Origin: Streptomyces himalayensis subsp. himalayensis | GTDB taxonomy: Bacteria > Actinomycetota > Actinomycetes > Streptomycetales > Streptomycetaceae | Length of the DNA: 64,000 nucleotides | Assembly (NCBI RefSeq): GCF_013778455.1 | Contig: NZ_JACEHE010000022.1 | Span: 1-64,000, forward strand | Reading direction: 5' to 3' | Shown: positions 45,429-52,348 of the stretch, piece after piece | How positions within the stretch are numbered: the first letter of the stretch is position 1 | How the letters are laid out: every line of letters begins with the position of its first letter | Notes under the pieces: generated by a model | The model's database searches: none | The model's input: only the letters and a program-made list of their open reading frames with translations | What the model was told of the DNA's origin: nothing | Position numbers and translations under genes: made by a program

Positions 45429-45923
45429 TCAGCCGGCCGTGAGTCGGGCTGGCTGGGCGCCCGTGAGCAGGGACGAGAGCGCTTGGTCGACGGTGTCGCC
45501 GAGGTACCAGTCCCCGCTGTGGTCAAGGCTGTAGACGCGTCCTTCGGCGTCGATGGCGAGGAGCGCCTGGGTTTCGCTCTCTTCGCCGAGCGGGCAGACC
45601 TCGCTGCCGAGGGCCCGTCCGAGGTCGCCGAGGGTGCGGGCCATGTGCAGCCCGTGCAGGGGTTCGAGGTGGAGTGCGGCGGGGGCGATCTGCCGTCCGG
45701 GTCCGGAGGGCGTGATGCGCAGTCCGCCGAATTCCGCCCATGCCTCGACGGCGGCGGGGAAGACGCTGTGCTGGTGTCCCGCGGGTGAGACGTGTCCGCG
45801 CAGCGTGTCGGCCCAGTACTCGGCCTGCTTGATGTCCCAGCGCCCCGGCTGCCAGCCCGCTGCGCGCAGGGCGGCGTCGACGGGGACGGGGAAGCGTGTG
45901 GTGGAGGTGCGGTCGGCGTGCAT
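45429..45923 (-). CDS. SUKH-3-like immunity-family protein
   Basis: 164 residues; ATG 45923 with GAGGGCC upstream. Opening ALRAAGWQPGRWDIKQAEYW, then FPAAVEAWAEFGGLRI and SLDHSGDWYLGDTVDQAL match my memory of SUKH-3 proteins, a branch of the SUKH (SMI1/KNR4-like) superfamily that neutralises toxin domains by direct binding. It follows the YwqJ-type deaminase gene by 53 bases on the same strand, giving the toxin-then-immunity order usual in polymorphic toxin loci. Cytoplasmic. Confidence 0.78.
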   Translation of the reverse strand: MHADRTSTTRFPVPVDAALRAAGWQPGRWDIKQAEYWADTLRGHVSPAGHQHSVFPAAVEAWAEFGGLRITPSGPGRQIAPAALHLEPLHGLHMARTLGDLGRALGSEVCPLGEESETQALLAIDAEGRVYSLDHSGDWYLGDTVDQALSSLLTGAQPARLTAG

Positions 45924-45976
45924 CGGCCCTCGTTCGGTGGTCCTGCCTGGTGGATCTGGGTGTGCCCGGGGCGTTG

Positions 45977-46483
45977 TCAGTCGCCGGGCTCGGTGGGGTC
46001 GACGATCCGTACGCCGAAGTGGGCGGCGAGCGCGGTGCAGGAGCGGCAGGGCCGGGCGAAGCTGCCGTGGAGGGGGTCGCCGTCCTCGCGGATGCGCCGG
46101 GTGGTGAGTTTGGCGTTCTTGAGGGCTTTGCGGGCTTCGCCGTTGGTCATGGGTCTGCGTCTGGCGCGTTTGGAGCGTTCGTTGTCCGCGGTGCCCAGGT
46201 GCCGGGAGATGAGGATGGCTTCGGCGCAGCGTCCGGTGAAGCGTTCTCTCTGACCGCTCGTCAGCGCGTCGAGGAAGTCCTGTACGAGCGGGTGGAGCGC
46301 GGGCGGCTGGTCGCCGCGGGCCGCGGTTCCGGTGAGCGTGGTGCCGCGGACGGAGAGTGCGGCGGCGACGGTGGGGAGTATGCCGTCGCGGCGGTGGTGG
46401 AGAGCGGGAGCGTGCGGCGCTTCGGCGCTGCTCCAGCCGATCCGGGGGTCTCCGGATGCGGTGTCTGTCTGTGCTGTGTGCAT
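45977..46483 (-). CDS. YwqJ-like putative nucleic-acid/nucleotide deaminase
   Basis: 168 residues; ATG 46483 with GAGGGGAGC upstream. The zinc-deaminase pattern is visible: RCAEAILIS (C-A-E, about residue 84, supplying ligand and proton-shuttling Glu) and ARPCRSCTAL (P-C-x-x-C, about 143), preceded by HPLVQDFLDAL and R-E-R-F-T-G-R. These resemble the YwqJ-deaminase family of bacterial toxins that deaminate bases. An Ala/His-rich N-terminus of about 45 residues has no signal peptide and no secretion domain (no PT-HINT, WXG or RHS), so it looks cytoplasmic. Paired with the SUKH-3 gene downstream. Confidence 0.78.
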   Translation of the reverse strand: MHTAQTDTASGDPRIGWSSAEAPHAPALHHRRDGILPTVAAALSVRGTTLTGTAARGDQPPALHPLVQDFLDALTSGQRERFTGRCAEAILISRHLGTADNERSKRARRRPMTNGEARKALKNAKLTTRRIREDGDPLHGSFARPCRSCTALAAHFGVRIVDPTEPGD

Positions 46484-46730
46484 GTGGTGCTCCCCTCTTG
46501 CCCGCGGCGGCTGCCGCCAGTACGGGTTGCCGCCGAGTGCGGGGACAGCCTGCCAAATGCGGTGCGCGGTACGGAAGCTGGGGGCTGTGCGACACGCTGG
46601 TGGTTCGCGTCACGCTTACGAGCGGGTGACCGCTGGTCAAGGAACCGGAGGGCCGGTGACCGGTGTCGTTCTACCGCATAGGCTGTCGACATCCGCGATC
46701 CAACTTTCAGTGCCGCAGGGGGCAACCGTC
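46484..46730. promoter_or_regulatory. Divergent promoter region of the two toxin/immunity-type units
   Basis: 247 bp between the YwqJ-type gene (minus) and the nuclease-SUKH gene (plus). GC is lower near 46660-46710. TAGGCT at about 46678-46683 is a fair -10 for the plus-strand unit. No operator palindrome is obvious. GGTGACCGCTGG and GGTGACCGGTGT are near repeats (46624 and 46654). Confidence 0.4.
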
Positions 46731-47717
46731 ATGACGACAGGTCGGCTCGGGCAGCAAGCCGCGCCGCCGAACGCGGCTTACGCCGGGCAGGTCGTGCACT
46801 TCCCGGACCCGGTTCGGGCTGCCCGCCATCCTAGGGGTGTGCGGGTGGACGAGAGCGGTTTTCCGGATTTCTCGCCCTATGCGCGTGCGGCGGCCGACAT
46901 CGCCGACCCCCCGGAAGGGTTCGGTGTCGACGAACTGCGGTTGACGGACTACGTGTCGGCGAACGCGGCGATGGCACACGACGGCCATGAGCTGTGGGAC
47001 ACGATTGCGCCGGTGGCGACCCCGCATGGCTGGACGTGGCATCACGTGCCGGGCACTCGGCGACTTGAGCTGGTGCCGGTCGAGGTGAAGGCGCTTCTGC
47101 GGCATCACGCAGGTCTCGCCACGGCTGCGGTCGACCAGAACAAGCGGGGCACGCGCCCGTTGCAGCAGACGCGTCCTGTGCACTTCGGGCTGCCGAAGTC
47201 GTCGGTGGCGGTGACGGAGCAACAGATACTCGGCGTGGAAGAGGACTTGGGCTACCGCCTGCCGGGTGCGTACCGGTCGTTCCTGAAGGCGGCGGGCGGC
47301 TGTGCGCCTGTGGGTGCCGCGCTGGACGCCGAGTTGGGTCTCCTCGTCGACCAACCGTTCTTCACGGTGCGGGACGAGGCGGCGGTCAACGACCTTGTGT
47401 ACGTCAACAAGTGCCTGCGTGACCATCTGACCAAGGATTATCTGGGAGTTGCGTTCGTCCAGGGCGGTCTGCTGGCCGTGAAGGTGAAGGGCGACCGGAT
47501 CGGTTCGGTGTGGTTCTGCGCGTACGACGACGCCCGGGACCAGGACGGCTGGCAGGTGGCGGAGCGGGTGCAGCGGCTGCTGCTGCCCTGCGGTGACGAC
47601 TTCGACGCGTTTCTGGCGCGGCTCGCGGGCAATCCGCCGGAGCTGGAGACCGTGGCCAACCTGATGGTGGACGGCGGCTTCGCGCGTGCCGTCACGGTGT
47701 CCTCGGCGGGGGAGTGA
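46731..47717 (+). CDS. WHH/EndoVII-like nuclease domain fused to SUKH-1 (SMI1/KNR4) domain
   Basis: 328 residues; ATG 46731 after GCAGGGGGC. N-terminal module: SGFPDFSPYA (about residue 42), DYVSANAAMAHDG, then GWTWHHVPGTRRLELVPVEVKALLRHHAGLA (W-H-H near residue 101; second His pair near 121). This matches the HNH/Endonuclease VII toxin type with WHH signature. C-terminal module from about 150: VTEQQILGVEEDLGYRLPGAYRSFLKAAGG, a typical SMI1/KNR4 opening. So a nuclease-toxin-type and an immunity-type domain are in one chain. No signal or secretion domain. Its stop overlaps the next gene (GTGA, 47714-47717), making the pair coupled. Confidence 0.78.
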   Translation: MTTGRLGQQAAPPNAAYAGQVVHFPDPVRAARHPRGVRVDESGFPDFSPYARAAADIADPPEGFGVDELRLTDYVSANAAMAHDGHELWDTIAPVATPHGWTWHHVPGTRRLELVPVEVKALLRHHAGLATAAVDQNKRGTRPLQQTRPVHFGLPKSSVAVTEQQILGVEEDLGYRLPGAYRSFLKAAGGCAPVGAALDAELGLLVDQPFFTVRDEAAVNDLVYVNKCLRDHLTKDYLGVAFVQGGLLAVKVKGDRIGSVWFCAYDDARDQDGWQVAERVQRLLLPCGDDFDAFLARLAGNPPELETVANLMVDGGFARAVTVSSAGE

Positions 47718-50700
47718 GCTTGTCGATGGTGACCTTTGCGCAGGCGCAGGAGCGCGCGGAAGAGTGGATCAACGGCGACATGCCCGCGTACCAGCATCGC
47801 GAGGTGCGGGTGCGGGAGTTCGACCTCGGGTTCGTGGTGTGGGCGGAGGACCGCGAGGGGGGTACCTCCCAGGCGTTGAGCACTGGGGGAGGTCCGCGGT
47901 CGGACGGCGGCCGGCAGCGGCTCGTCATCGCGCGGGACAGCGGCGAGGCGACGCTGTGGCCGGGCCTGCCGGTGGGCGAGGTCATCCGGTGGTACGAGGA
48001 GGAGTACGGCACGTCGGAGGCGTCCGTGGCGCCCGCGCCTCCGGTGCCGGATCGGGTGGACCTCAATCAGACGTCGTTCCTGCTGACTCCGCCGGAGTGG
48101 TTGCAGGAGGCGGCGGACAGGTTGGCGGTTCAGGATCGGAGGGGTGCCGGGGGATCGGAACGGTCTGGTTCCGGGGGCTCGGGTTCCGGGGGGCCCGGTT
48201 CCTGGGGGTCCGGCGGTTCGGATTCGTCCGCGGGTGCCGGGGTTCCGGCCGGTGTGGCGGGCGGGCCGCGTTCGTCCGGTGATTCTGTCGGCACGTCGGG
48301 GTGGGCCAATGGGGCCCCGGGGGCCGGGATTTCGGGGCCGCAGGTGCCTTCGGCGTCGCACGTGCCTTCGGCGTCCCCGGCGCACTCTGGGTCCGCGGCG
48401 CACTCCGCGCCTGCGGGGCACGATGCGTCGGATGCCGCTGCCGGCGCCGCCGGACCTGACGATCCCGCCGCGTCGGGATCGTCAGTGGGTCCGGCCGGTT
48501 CGGCGGGTTCCGGGGCCGGTTCGGCGGGTGGCGGCGCGCCATGGGCGTCCGCGGGGGCTTCCGTGGGGGCTTCCGACAGCGAGGGGCCGGCCGTGACGAC
48601 GCCGACGCCCGGCGTTCCGGCCGGTGCGACGCCGTGGGCGGGGACCGACACCAACGCGGACGTGGGCGACGACGGTTCCGTGCCCCCTCCCGCCACCGTC
48701 TTCGCCCCGCCGCTCGTCGGTTCGGACGATGACGGGACGCCGCCGCCCGGTGTGGCGCCGGATGCGAAGACCGCGTTGATGTCGGGCGGCAGCCAGCTGC
48801 CGCGTACCGCGGTGGTGCCTGCACTGGACGGTTCGGGCGCGCCCGCGTACGGCTATCCGCAGGGTCCGGGCACTTCGCCGGGCGTGCCTGCCCCGGGTAC
48901 GTCGGGTACGCCGGCGTCGTACGGCTATCCGCAGGGTCCGGGCACTTCGCCGGGCGCGCCTGCCCCGGGTATGTCGGGTACGCCGGCGTCGTACGGCTAT
49001 CCGCAGGGTCCGGGCACTCCGCCCGGCACGCCTGCGCCGGGTGCCCCTGCACCAGGTACGCCAGGTGCGTTTGCGTCGTACGGCTATCCGCAGCCCGCCG
49101 CGGCGCAGCCGCCGGTGTCTCCGGGCGTCCCGGGGGCTCCCGGTGCCATGGCGCCTACCGGTGCCGCAGGGTCTCCTGGTGTCCCGGCGCCTGCCGGAGC
49201 CCCGGGCGCTCCGCTTCCCCCCGGAGCCCCGGGCGCTCCGCTTCCCACCGGTGCCGGTGGCATCGCCGATGCCGCGACCAGCAAGGCCGAGGCACCGCCG
49301 CGGGGTGCGCGGGGCGGCCGGCCGTCGACGCCGCCGCCTCCGGGCGCCCCGGGTACGCCGGGCGCGCGTCGGGGCGGTACGCCTCCGGTCGGCGATCCCG
49401 CTGCTCCCGGGACCCCGGCGGGCGGCTATGTGCCGACACAACTCGTCACCCTGGGCCCAGACGGGCCGCAGGCACCGGGCGGTCCCGGCACGCCACCGCC
49501 GCCGGGTGCGCCGGGTGCCGCTGGTGCGCCGCCGCCCCCGGGCGCCCCGGGTACGCCGGGTATGCCGCCCGGTGGTGTCCATCACGCGGCCACGATGCTG
49601 TCCGACCCCGGCGTGGGCGGTACGGGCGGTCCCGGCACGCCACCGCCGTCGGGTGCGCCGGGTGCCCCTGGTGCGCCGCAGCCTCAGGGTGCTCCCGGTG
49701 CGCCGGGTATGCCGCCCGGTGGCGTCCACCATGCGGCCACGGTGCTGTCCGGTCCGAGCCTTGGCGGGCCCGGTACGCCCGGTACGCCCGTGCCGCCGCC
49801 GCCGCAGGCGCCGGGAGCACCGGGCGCTCCGGGTGCCCCCGGCACGCCTCCGGGCGGTGTCCACCACGCGGCGACCGTGCTCGCCGGACCCCCGGTGGGC
49901 GGTCCCGGCACGCCACCGCCGCCGGGTCCGCCCGGCGCTCCGGGCGCCCCAGGCATGCCGCCGCCCGGTATGCCCGGGCCCGTCCAGGGGCAGCCGAACC
50001 ACGGGCCCATGCCCAGCCAGCCCGTGCCGGGTCAGCCCGTGCCGGGTCAGCCCGTGCCGGGTCAGCCCATGCCCGGGCAGCAGCCCGCGTACGGCTATCC
50101 GCAGCAGCCTTCCGGCCAGCCGACCGTCGGCCCCGGCTACCAGGCCGTGCTGCGCTACCGCGCGCAGGACGGCTCCGAGCAGCAGCTCATCCGCCGCTCG
50201 GCGCCGGGAACGCCGCACCCGGAGTGGCAGATCTTCCACGAGTTGCGCTCCATGAACGTCCCGCCGGACCAGGTCCTGGAGCTGCACACCGAGCTGGAGT
50301 CGTGCGAGCTGCCCGGCGCGTACTGCGCGCGCATGATCCGCGAGACCTGGCCGCAGGCCAGGATCACGAGCATCGCACCCTACGGCAGTGACCACGCCTC
50401 GCGTCGGCAAGGTATGCAGCAACTGCTCGCGCATCAGGGCGAGTTGCACCAGGTCGCGGACGGTCCGGCGCGTCCCGCGCCGGTGCGGGCTCCGTTGCCG
50501 CAGGTGCAGCCGGCGCCGCCGATCCCGCCGGAGGGTGTCGCTCATGAGTTGGCGGCCGCGTTCGGGCCGGGCGTCTTCCGGTTCGACCAGCGGGCGGTGT
50601 CCCGGCAGGGTGTGCCCGACATCGTGGCGCACACCCTGGTGGTGGCCGGACTGCCCGTCGACATGGGCCCGTTCTTCTGGGCGCAGGCCCAGCCGGGCCG

Positions 50701-51091
50701 GCCGGTGCCGACGCTCGCCGAGCTGGCGCAGGAGCGCGGGGTGCAGCCCGCGTCGGACGCGGGCTCGTATCTGGTGATGGGCAGCGACTTCGGCCGTGCC
50801 CTCTGCGTCCAGTACGGCACGGCGAACATCGTCGCGGTGCCGGTGGAGGCCGGTCCGGGCGGCGCCCCCGTACCGCCGCAGTTCGTGAACACGGGGCTGC
50901 CGGAGTTCGTGCGGTGCCTCGCTCTGCTTGGGCGTATGTGGCGGCTGCGGTTCGGGCTCAACCAGGAGCAGGCGGGCCGCTGGACCGTCGACTTCCAGGC
51001 CCAGCTGGCCGCGCTCGACCCGGCGGCGCTCGCGTCGCCGGAGAGCTGGTGGTCGGTGCTGCTCGAGCAGATGTGGGACGGGCTGCTCTAG
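47714..51091 (+). CDS. Large Pro/Gly-rich protein: YrhB/Imm35-like N-terminus, deaminase-like domain, SUKH-4-like C-terminus
   Basis: 1,125 residues from GTG 47714, coupled to the preceding gene. Residues about 1-115 (TFAQAQERAEEWINGD, VVWAEDREGG, GEATLWPGLPVGEVIRWYEEEYG) resemble YrhB/Imm35 immunity proteins; weak. About 135-800 is low-complexity Pro/Gly/Ala sequence with repeats (three PPGGVHHAAT-M/V-L copies, SYGYPQGPGT units, QPVPG runs). About 808-905 reads like a SCP1.201-type deaminase: LHTELESCELPGAYCARMI gives HxE then C-x6-C. About 940-1125 resembles SUKH-4 (FRFDQRAVSRQG, YLVMGSDFGRALCVQYGT, FVRCLALLGRMWRLRF). No signal peptide. A palindromic element is translated near residues 50-61. 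Confidence 0.72.
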   Translation: MSLSMVTFAQAQERAEEWINGDMPAYQHREVRVREFDLGFVVWAEDREGGTSQALSTGGGPRSDGGRQRLVIARDSGEATLWPGLPVGEVIRWYEEEYGTSEASVAPAPPVPDRVDLNQTSFLLTPPEWLQEAADRLAVQDRRGAGGSERSGSGGSGSGGPGSWGSGGSDSSAGAGVPAGVAGGPRSSGDSVGTSGWANGAPGAGISGPQVPSASHVPSASPAHSGSAAHSAPAGHDASDAAAGAAGPDDPAASGSSVGPAGSAGSGAGSAGGGAPWASAGASVGASDSEGPAVTTPTPGVPAGATPWAGTDTNADVGDDGSVPPPATVFAPPLVGSDDDGTPPPGVAPDAKTALMSGGSQLPRTAVVPALDGSGAPAYGYPQGPGTSPGVPAPGTSGTPASYGYPQGPGTSPGAPAPGMSGTPASYGYPQGPGTPPGTPAPGAPAPGTPGAFASYGYPQPAAAQPPVSPGVPGAPGAMAPTGAAGSPGVPAPAGAPGAPLPPGAPGAPLPTGAGGIADAATSKAEAPPRGARGGRPSTPPPPGAPGTPGARRGGTPPVGDPAAPGTPAGGYVPTQLVTLGPDGPQAPGGPGTPPPPGAPGAAGAPPPPGAPGTPGMPPGGVHHAATMLSDPGVGGTGGPGTPPPSGAPGAPGAPQPQGAPGAPGMPPGGVHHAATVLSGPSLGGPGTPGTPVPPPPQAPGAPGAPGAPGTPPGGVHHAATVLAGPPVGGPGTPPPPGPPGAPGAPGMPPPGMPGPVQGQPNHGPMPSQPVPGQPVPGQPVPGQPMPGQQPAYGYPQQPSGQPTVGPGYQAVLRYRAQDGSEQQLIRRSAPGTPHPEWQIFHELRSMNVPPDQVLELHTELESCELPGAYCARMIRETWPQARITSIAPYGSDHASRRQGMQQLLAHQGELHQVADGPARPAPVRAPLPQVQPAPPIPPEGVAHELAAAFGPGVFRFDQRAVSRQGVPDIVAHTLVVAGLPVDMGPFFWAQAQPGRPVPTLAELAQERGVQPASDAGSYLVMGSDFGRALCVQYGTANIVAVPVEAGPGGAPVPPQFVNTGLPEFVRCLALLGRMWRLRFGLNQEQAGRWTVDFQAQLAALDPAALASPESWWSVLLEQMWDGLL
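47861..47895. repeat. Palindromic element translated within the deaminase-SUKH gene
   Basis: ACCTCCCAG and CTGGGGGAGGT form a near-perfect stem (one bulge) over ten bases. The same type of sequence lies between rpfB and rsmA (16830-16862). It is read as EGGTSQALSTGGG in the protein and interrupts the N-terminal domain between two predicted strands. Confidence 0.7.
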
Positions 51092-51132
51092 CGCGGTCCC
51101 GGCACATACCCGCGTACATCTGCATACAACGC

Positions 51133-51150
51133 CGTACGGTTCGCCGTACG
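51133..51150 (+). terminator. UUCG-tetraloop hairpin
   Basis: CGTACGG-TTCG-CCGTACG, seven-bp stem with the very stable UUCG loop, 42 bases past the deaminase-SUKH stop codon. Confidence 0.7.
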
Positions 51151-51155
51151 AACAC

Positions 51156-51208
51156 CATATGAACGAGGCGCTCGACCCGTGAGACGGGTCGGGCGCCTCG
51201 TTCATATG
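51156..51208. terminator. Very long hairpin ending the toxin/immunity-type operon
   Basis: CATATGAACGAGGCGC and GCGCCTCGTTCATATG pair perfectly. CGACCCG/CGGGTCG extends the stem after one mismatch, giving about 23 paired bases and a five-base loop (TGAGA). Symmetric, so it could act in both directions. Confidence 0.88.
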
Positions 51209-51448
51209 GGCGCTGGTGCCGGGCAGCCGGTCCGGCGACACCCGCGCGCGATTGCTGGTTTCTACTGCTTTGTGCCTCACCCTTGACCACATAGCCGGGC
51301 GGAGTGTCGCGTTATGAGTGCTTCCTCTTAATCCATCAAGATGTGCGCCACGACGAGTTGTTTGGCGGGTTGTACGGACTGGTGTACGTCATGCCGGGTT
51401 CGGGACTGCCGGATCGCCGGGTCCGGAGAGCCTAGAGGGGATTCGAGG
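51209..51448. promoter_or_regulatory. Upstream region of coiled-coil gene
   Basis: 240 bp with no gene. GC falls around 51300-51345 (GAGTGCTTCCTCTTAATCCATCAAG), the likely promoter area; no clear -35/-10 pair. TTGACC at about 51282 followed by lower-GC DNA is one candidate. Confidence 0.3.
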
Positions 51449-52348
51449 ATGAGCAGCGCATCGGTGTCGCCGCACGGCTTCGTCGCCGTGCGGGGCCGCG
51501 CCTACCGGCCCGCGCAGGTCGACGCGTACGTCACCCGCCTGTCCAGAGAGCGCGACGAGGCGTGGGAGCGCGCCGCGCGGCTGACCGTCCTGGCCAAGGA
51601 CATGGAGGCCGAGGCGGAGCGGCTGCGCGAGGCCGTCACGGGGCTCGCTCCCCAGACGTACGAGACGCTCGGCGAGCGTGCGCAGCGGATCCTCGCGCTG
51701 GGCCAGGAGGAGGCAGCCGCGGTGCTCGCCGCCGCACGTGACGATGCCGAACGGGTCACCGCGGCCGCCGAGGAGGCGATGCGCGAGCTCGACGAGGCAG
51801 CGCACGCCTACGCGGATGCCGTGCGCGCCGAGGCCGACGAGCGCGCCCGGCACCGGCTGCTCGCCGACCGCGCGACCGCCGACGAGATCCGGATCGCGGC
51901 CCGGCGCGATGTGAAGGAGCGGCGGGGTGAGGCGCTGGCCGCACTGCGTGAGATGCGGGAGCGGACCGCCGGAATGCTCGCTGATCTGGAGAAGGAGCAC
52001 GCCGAGCGGTGGGACGCCGCCGAGCGGGACATCGCCGGGCGGGAGGCGGCGGCGGACGCGCACCACGACGAGCTGACGGCCGCGGCCGAGGAACGTCTGT
52101 CCAAGGCCGAGCGGGCCTTTGCGGAGGCGGAGGAGGCTGCCTGGCGTATCCAGGAGGAGGCGCAGACGCGGGCCGCGGAGCTGCTTACGGGGGCTCGGGC
52201 TCGGGAGGATGCGATCGGGCGGGAGACGGAGCGGGTGTTGCGACTGCATGGGGAGCAGTGGGATGAGGTGCGGGCGCATATGGATCATGTGCGGAACAGT
52301 CTTGCGGCGTTGACGGGGCGGGCGGCGCGGGCCGAGGGCGCGCCCTAG
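51449..52348 (+). CDS. DivIVA-like / cellulose-binding-protein-annotated coiled-coil protein
   Basis: 299 residues; ATG 51449, with GAGGGG eight bases upstream. Residues 8-45 (PHGFVAVRGRAYRPAQVDAYVTRLSRERDEAWERAA, key words FVAVRGRAYRPAQVDAYV) resemble the DivIVA N-terminal membrane-curvature domain. The rest is an Ala/Glu/Arg-rich continuous coiled coil to about residue 285. Streptomyces has several such proteins (FilP, Scy, DivIVA) organising polar growth; this short one is not obviously any of those. Its stop codon shares the tetranucleotide CTAG with the convergent symporter gene. Confidence 0.8.
   Translation: MSSASVSPHGFVAVRGRAYRPAQVDAYVTRLSRERDEAWERAARLTVLAKDMEAEAERLREAVTGLAPQTYETLGERAQRILALGQEEAAAVLAAARDDAERVTAAAEEAMRELDEAAHAYADAVRAEADERARHRLLADRATADEIRIAARRDVKERRGEALAALREMRERTAGMLADLEKEHAERWDAAERDIAGREAAADAHHDELTAAAEERLSKAERAFAEAEEAAWRIQEEAQTRAAELLTGARAREDAIGRETERVLRLHGEQWDEVRAHMDHVRNSLAALTGRAARAEGAP

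Noticed and set aside
48482..51292. 936-codon antisense frame over the Pro/Gly-rich gene
   Set aside because: Arg/Thr/Gly repeats are the mirror of the Pro/Gly coding repeats; no ribosome site or domain.
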